Source of the DNA: Sphingomonadaceae bacterium
GTDB lineage: Bacteria > Pseudomonadota > Alphaproteobacteria > Sphingomonadales > Sphingomonadaceae
Reading direction: 5' to 3'
DNA length: 36,719 nucleotides
Assembly (NCBI GenBank): GCA_016742125.1
Contig: JACVCM010000025.1
Location: 1-36,719 of the forward strand
How positions within the stretch are numbered: the first letter of the stretch is position 1; each line of letters begins with the position of its first letter. The notes below the pieces were generated by a model, which was not told the DNA's origin, did not search any database, and saw only the letters and a program-made list of their open reading frames with translations. Of the stretch, positions 32,541 through 36,719 are shown piece after piece. The position numbers and the translations under genes were made by a program.

Positions 32541-33964
32541 ACAGGTTCCGGAAAACTGATCTCGAACGCTGCGCCCTTTTCGCGCGGCATAACCCGAAAC
32601 TCGCCCGATAATTGCTGCAGCAAGGCACCGACAATCGTCATGCCGAACCCGCCTGACGACATGGGGTCGAAACCCGCTTTCAGTCCGACGCCATTGTCCG
32701 CCACCGACAACCGGATCTGGCCATCGCCGGCAGCGACATTCAGATCTATTCTGTTGTCGCCGTCAGCCACGAATGCATATTTGATCGCGTTGGTGAGGAG
32801 TTCGCCAACTATCAGCGCAACAGGAACGGCCTTGTCCATATTGAGGCTGATTTCGCGTTCGACGGTGAAATTATGTTTTATCGATCCTGCGGATGAAAAT
32901 GCGCCGATGGTTTCGTCGGCAAATTGCCTCAGATAGCTGCCAAGCTCGACGCTGGTATGCTCGCCTTCGGAATAGAGATGGCGGTGCAGGTTGGCAACGA
33001 TGTCCACCCTCAACCTTGCTTCGCTAAGCGCCTGCCTCAGCTCTGCCGACTCGCTTTTTCTGGCCTGAAGCTGAAGCAGCGACGTGACGATCTGCAAACT
33101 GTTCTTCACCCGATGGTTGACCTCGTACAGCAACGCTTCCTTGATCTTCACCGCGTCCGCCAAATCCTGCTCCATAGCGTAACGCTCGGTATCGTCGTGG
33201 ATGGTCAGAACCGCTCCTATTTTCTCGCCATTTGTCGCATACACAGGTTGTGCATTGCCTATGGCAAGAACTTCCGTGCCATCGGGCTTCCGAATTCGCC
33301 AGCGAGCGCGAATAACCGTTTCGTCGTTCAACACCGCGCGTGCCAGTGGCAGGGTTTCCATAGGGTGCGGTTCGCCCTCTTCCGTGAAGAGGCTGTAGGT
33401 CGAAGCATATTCCTCCGGCTCGACATCCAGTTTGCTGACACCATGCAATGTATTTGCGGCCTCGTTGACGAAAGATATCTTACCGTTCGGATCGGTAATG
33501 ATGACCCCCTCCACGAGTTGCCCCAAGATAGCATCCCTGTAGGAACCGACCGCCTCGAGGCGGCTATTGGCATTATGGAGCTTTGCTTCCGTGCGCTGCT
33601 GGGCGCTGATGTCGGTGTGGACACCTACCCACCCCAGGATTTCGCCATTGTTGTCGCAGGCTGGTTCGATCTGCGTCAAAAAGGTGCGGAAACTGCCGTC
33701 GGCCGCTTTCAGCGGCATAGTCAGCTCAAGCGATGATTTTGCTTCGAATGCTTTTTGCCATTCGACCATGATGTCCGACAGGATTTCGGGCTTATGGACC
33801 GCGCGCCAGCCTCCATTGGCCATCTGTGCGTCAGTGGTCCCGCAATAGGCGTGCCATCGCTTGTTGAACCAGAATATGTTCCCTTGCGGGTCAGCCATCC
33901 AGCACAGCGTGGGCACATTTTCCACAAATATGCGTAACAGTGAGTCGTCCATTTTGGCGATCAT
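32537..33964 (-). CDS. PAS-domain sensor histidine kinase, HisKA_2 type
   Basis: A cytoplasmic sensor kinase of 475 residues without membrane segments. PAS 1 spans about 10-125 (CWMADPQGNIFWFNKRW ... GWVGVHTDI) and PAS 2 about 140-265 (GVIITDPNGKISFVNEA ... VLTIHDD). The HisKA_2 phosphoacceptor is EVNHRVKNSLQIVTSLLQLQ, followed by a HATPase domain with N-box ELLTNAIKYAF and DNGVGL. This kinase type is common in alphaproteobacteria and often feeds the PhyR-EcfG general stress response or light/redox signalling. No response regulator is adjacent, so it is an orphan. ATG 33964 has AGGGA upstream; an internal ATG at 33952 is possible. Confidence 0.92.
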   Translation of the reverse strand: MIAKMDDSLLRIFVENVPTLCWMADPQGNIFWFNKRWHAYCGTTDAQMANGGWRAVHKPEILSDIMVEWQKAFEAKSSLELTMPLKAADGSFRTFLTQIEPACDNNGEILGWVGVHTDISAQQRTEAKLHNANSRLEAVGSYRDAILGQLVEGVIITDPNGKISFVNEAANTLHGVSKLDVEPEEYASTYSLFTEEGEPHPMETLPLARAVLNDETVIRARWRIRKPDGTEVLAIGNAQPVYATNGEKIGAVLTIHDDTERYAMEQDLADAVKIKEALLYEVNHRVKNSLQIVTSLLQLQARKSESAELRQALSEARLRVDIVANLHRHLYSEGEHTSVELGSYLRQFADETIGAFSSAGSIKHNFTVEREISLNMDKAVPVALIVGELLTNAIKYAFVADGDNRIDLNVAAGDGQIRLSVADNGVGLKAGFDPMSSGGFGMTIVGALLQQLSGEFRVMPREKGAAFEISFPEPV

Positions 33965-34054
33965 GCGGTGGTCCCTGCTTTTCGGCTCGTTTGTCCGTGC
34001 TGAATTATCTGGAAAATAAATGCAAATCCGGAATCCAATAATTTAGTTCTATTT

Positions 34055-35173
34055 ATGTTCTCTGCGCCATGTTATGCAGCAGCTATGGAAAAGACAGAAC
34101 TGGCCGCGGCACAACACGGGCGGGGTGCGCCAACCAATACCACACCCGACCGGTTCAACATGAACCAACGGGTTTTGGATGGAGATTGGCTGGATGCGCG
34201 AGAGATGGAAGATGGCCAGACCAAGCCCGTAAAGACAACGGTGACCGAGGAGTTTCCAAAGTCGATTGTCTCGTTCAACAATTCGCCGGATCTTCCTTTC
34301 GACCGTTCGATCAACGCCTATCGGGGGTGCGAACATGGGTGTGTCTATTGTTATGCCAGACCGACGCACGCCTATCACGATTTGTCGCCCGGGCTCGATT
34401 TCGAGAGCAAGCTGTTCGCCAAACCTGGCGCTGCCGCGTTACTGCGTAAAACTTTGGCAAAGCCCGGTTATGTGCCGGCACCCATTGCACTCGGTACCAA
34501 CACCGATCCTTATCAACCGATTGAACGAAACTATCGGATCACCCGTCAGATATTGGAGGTGATGGTCGAAACCCGGCATCCTGTCGTTATCACCACCAAG
34601 TCCGCTCGGGTACTGGATGATATTGATTTGCTGGTCGATCTGGCCCGCGACGGGCTGACGGGAGTGGCACTGTCCATCACTACACTCGACCCCAAGCTGA
34701 CTGGCATAATGGAACCTCGCGCCTCCTCACCGAAGAACAGGCTCTCGGCAGTGCGGAAGCTGTCTGAAGCGGGTATCTATACGCACGTCAATGTCGCGCC
34801 GGTCATCCCGGCCATCACCGATCATGAGATCGAGGCTATTGTCGAAGCCGCGGTCGATCATGGCGCGAAAAGCCTGTCATGGATTCCCGTTCGCCTCCCG
34901 CACGAACTCGCCCCCTTGTTCCGCGATTGGTTGCAGGTGCATTTTCCCGACCGGGCAGGCAAGGTGATGAACATCATACGCGACTTGCGCGGCGGTAGAG
35001 ACAACGACCCCGATTTTTTCGCGAGGATGAAGGGTCAGGGTGTGTGGGCCGACCTGATCCGAACACGATTCCAGATTGCCCGAAAAAAGGCCGGTTTGGG
35101 TTCCTCGAAATGGGGTGTTCGCAGCGATCTGTTCAGGTCGCCGACTCTGGACGGGCAGTTGAGCCTATTTTGA
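34055..35173 (+). CDS. PA0069-family radical SAM protein
   Basis: A 372-residue radical SAM enzyme related to spore-photoproduct-lyase-like proteins; the reaction is not known. The cluster motif is YRGCEHGCVYCYAR (CxxxCxxC) near residue 94, preceded by a basic GRGAPTNTTPDRF segment typical of the group and followed by ALGTNTDPYQPIER and ITTKSARVLDD. The start is uncertain: ATG 34055 gives the longest form, but ATG 34085 is closer to family N-termini, and neither has a clear ribosome site. Its end overlaps the TylF-like gene end by nine bases. Confidence 0.86.
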   Translation: MFSAPCYAAAMEKTELAAAQHGRGAPTNTTPDRFNMNQRVLDGDWLDAREMEDGQTKPVKTTVTEEFPKSIVSFNNSPDLPFDRSINAYRGCEHGCVYCYARPTHAYHDLSPGLDFESKLFAKPGAAALLRKTLAKPGYVPAPIALGTNTDPYQPIERNYRITRQILEVMVETRHPVVITTKSARVLDDIDLLVDLARDGLTGVALSITTLDPKLTGIMEPRASSPKNRLSAVRKLSEAGIYTHVNVAPVIPAITDHEIEAIVEAAVDHGAKSLSWIPVRLPHELAPLFRDWLQVHFPDRAGKVMNIIRDLRGGRDNDPDFFARMKGQGVWADLIRTRFQIARKKAGLGSSKWGVRSDLFRSPTLDGQLSLF

Positions 35174-35875
35174 AGGAACCTTCACGAGGAACGGATTCCT
35201 GCCATCTTCAAGCGCAAATTCGGGTCGTTGGGCCAGAAATTCGTCCACTGCGGTCCGACAGCCGCCATAGTCATGATAGTCGTCGATGATAATCATGCCG
35301 CCAGGAGACAATCGGTCTGCGCAGAACGACAGGCATAATGCAACCGGATCATACCAGTCACAATCGATGTGAGCCAGCGACACTTTCTGAATATCGGTGC
35401 CAGGCAAAGTGTCCTCGAAAATGCCCTGGCAGAGAATTACGTGCTGACCATCGACGGGAACACCATATTGCGCAAATGAATTGCTCACTTGCGTGAGCAG
35501 GTCGTCGCGATAGCCATAATATTCCTCGCCGCGGATCCCTTTCGACTTTCCGGACTGGATGATGTCATAGCGCAATCTGGATTTCTCGTCGTCCTTGTCA
35601 GACGTCGGCGGTGGAATCTGGCCGAAAACATCGAAACCGAAAAATCGTTTTGGTGGTAGGGCATATTTGGCCATCAATATTCCCGACCCGCCCAAGGCCA
35701 CGCCGAACTCGAGAATATCACCCTCAGCGCCCGATGTCTGGCGGCACGCGGCGTCGATCCGGTCAAGTTTTTCAAAATTGAGATAAGTAAGCTTGTCCCG
35801 GACAACCTTCAGCGAGGTCGGCGATCGCATGGCAAGCTTCGTCGCGAAAAAGCCTTGGCGGAGCAGTTGAGTCAT
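35165..35875 (-). CDS. TylF/MycF-like SAM-dependent methyltransferase
   Basis: The 236 residues resemble the TylF/MycF O-methyltransferase family, known from macrolide sugar methylation but widely spread outside such clusters. Visible parts are the SAM-binding DILEFGVALGGSG loop, FFGFDVFGQIPPP, the metal-binding HIDCDWYDP segment and IIIDDYHDYGGCRTAVDEF, which matches the acidic metal-ligand region. No glycosyltransferase or antibiotic gene is near, so the acceptor is unknown; a cell-surface sugar is one possibility. ATG 35875 follows CCGGA closely. The gene lies 44 bases downstream of the acyl-CoA synthetase gene on the same strand. Confidence 0.8.
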   Translation of the reverse strand: MTQLLRQGFFATKLAMRSPTSLKVVRDKLTYLNFEKLDRIDAACRQTSGAEGDILEFGVALGGSGILMAKYALPPKRFFGFDVFGQIPPPTSDKDDEKSRLRYDIIQSGKSKGIRGEEYYGYRDDLLTQVSNSFAQYGVPVDGQHVILCQGIFEDTLPGTDIQKVSLAHIDCDWYDPVALCLSFCADRLSPGGMIIIDDYHDYGGCRTAVDEFLAQRPEFALEDGRNPFLVKVPSK

Positions 35876-35919
35876 TCCGGATTTTGGTCCGTTGGGCCAA
35901 TTTGTGCAGGTCCCATGGC

Positions 35920-36719
35920 TTATCCTTCCAATATAAAATCTTTGAACTGCTGCCGCAGCGCGACCTTCTGGATCTTGCCGGTACCGGTATGCGGCAGTTC
36001 ATCCACGAACAGAACCCGATCTGGCATCCACCATTTCGCGATGCGTTCGGCCAGATATGCCTTGACCGCTTCCTCATCGATATCGGCATCCGGTTTTTTG
36101 ACCGCGACGAGTACAGGCCGTTCATCCCATTTGGGATGCGGCACGCCAATCGCACCAGCCTCGGCGATGCCGGGGCAGCCAACCGCAATATTCTCGAGTT
36201 CGACCGAACTGATCCATTCCCCGCCTGATTTGATGACATCCTTCACGCGGTCGGTAATCTGCATCGTACCGTCCGGGTGGAGGACCGCGACATCACCGGT
36301 ATCGAACCATTGTTCCGCATCGACCGCATCCGTTTCGGCCTTGAAATAGCGTTTGATGACCCACGGACCACGTATCTGCAGCGCGCCCGACGTCGTGCCG
36401 TCACGCGGCGCAACATTGCCATCCTTGTCAATCACGCGCAGCTCGACACCGAAAGGCACCCTGCCCTGTTTGCACACAACGTCAATCTGGTCGTCGAGCG
36501 TCAGTTCATCCCAATCGGGTGTCGGCGACCCCATTGTACCGATGGGCGACGTTTCGGTCATGCCCCAGGCGTGCGATACACGCACCCCCGCTTTCATAAG
36601 TCGCTCGATCATTGCTCGTGGCGCTGCCGAGCCGCCGATGGTAACGAGCCGCAATTTGCCCAGGCTGGCGTCGCGCCCTGCCGCTGCCTCGGCGTCCAGA
36701 TGCCCGAACATGGCGAGCC
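35920..36719 (-). CDS. Acyl-CoA synthetase / AMP-dependent ligase (C-terminal part, cut by window edge)
   Basis: The window holds the last 266 or so codons of an adenylate-forming enzyme that activates a carboxylic acid, probably a fatty acid, to its CoA thioester. Visible core motifs are HAWGMTETSPIG (A5-like), the hinge region WFDTGDVAVLHPDG with DRVKDVIKSGGEWIS (A7-A8), and the C-terminal Lys of HTGTGKIQKVALRQ (A10). The spacing matches medium/long-chain acyl-CoA synthetases such as AlkK-type. The N-terminal P-loop is outside the window. The stop lies 44 bases upstream of the TylF-like gene. Confidence 0.9.
   Translation of the reverse strand, partial: LAMFGHLDAEAAAGRDASLGKLRLVTIGGSAAPRAMIERLMKAGVRVSHAWGMTETSPIGTMGSPTPDWDELTLDDQIDVVCKQGRVPFGVELRVIDKDGNVAPRDGTTSGALQIRGPWVIKRYFKAETDAVDAEQWFDTGDVAVLHPDGTMQITDRVKDVIKSGGEWISSVELENIAVGCPGIAEAGAIGVPHPKWDERPVLVAVKKPDADIDEEAVKAYLAERIAKWWMPDRVLFVDELPHTGTGKIQKVALRQQFKDFILEG

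Noticed and set aside
1..36719. tRNA, rRNA, integrase, prophage or plasmid replication genes
   Set aside because: None seen on either strand by motif or by protein content.

Overview
The window looks like a chromosomal segment from an alphaproteobacterium of the order Sphingomonadales (Sphingopyxis or Sphingorhabdus-like). That placement is inference: it rests on the GC-rich coding bias, the ALAS-type hemA, the gene orders lepB-rnc-era and plsY-dprA-topA, and the overall look of the proteins. Coding density is very high. There are no rRNA or tRNA genes, no CRISPR array, no phage genes and no classical insertion sequence. About a third of the genes seem to start with GTG or TTG, and many neighbours overlap by 1 to 30 bases.

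Layout. 1-3670: a gene end, a glutathione S-transferase, then gor and pgi on the minus strand. 3791-6230: the plus-strand trio lepB-rnc-era. 6239-10656: a palindromic REP-like element, then minus-strand plsY-dprA-topA. 10758-12912: murI and hemA on plus. 12914-14786: the minus-strand btaA-btaB pair for betaine (diacylglyceryl-trimethylhomoserine) lipids. 14844-15845: a threonine dehydratase. 15899-20252: a plus-strand polyamine block of carboxy(nor)spermidine dehydrogenase, carboxy(nor)spermidine decarboxylase and ornithine-type decarboxylase. 20319-21204: two tandem MAPEG membrane proteins. 21201-29417: a long minus-strand chain of ETF-QO, TPR protein, ispE, N-formylglutamate amidohydrolase family protein, ilvD, a small lipoprotein and an RNA uracil methyltransferase. 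29532-32540: a divergent uracil-DNA-glycosylase-like protein, a lytic transglycosylase and a MoaB-type protein on plus. 32537-36719: a PAS/HisKA_2 histidine kinase (minus), a radical SAM protein (plus), a TylF-like methyltransferase (minus) and the C-terminal part of an acyl-CoA synthetase (minus, cut by the window edge).

The polyamine block reads as a pathway: the PLP decarboxylase makes a diamine, the dehydrogenase condenses it with aspartate semialdehyde, and the decarboxylase releases spermidine or norspermidine. The decarboxylase gene has a structured leader in which a 7-bp helix covers its ribosome binding site, as expected for an alphaproteobacterial speF-type leader.

The most unusual object lies inside this block, between the dehydrogenase and its decarboxylase. 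It is a compact unit of about 496 bp (17119-17614) in which a small DUF559 (PD-(D/E)XK/Vsr-like) nuclease gene is tightly enclosed by two inverted copies of a double-hairpin repeat. The two copies differ by compensatory changes that keep the stems paired, and the left repeat supplies the gene's Shine-Dalgarno sequence. A decayed third copy seems to follow. This looks like a repeat-plus-nuclease mobile unit, analogous in logic to REP/RAYT systems but with a different enzyme.
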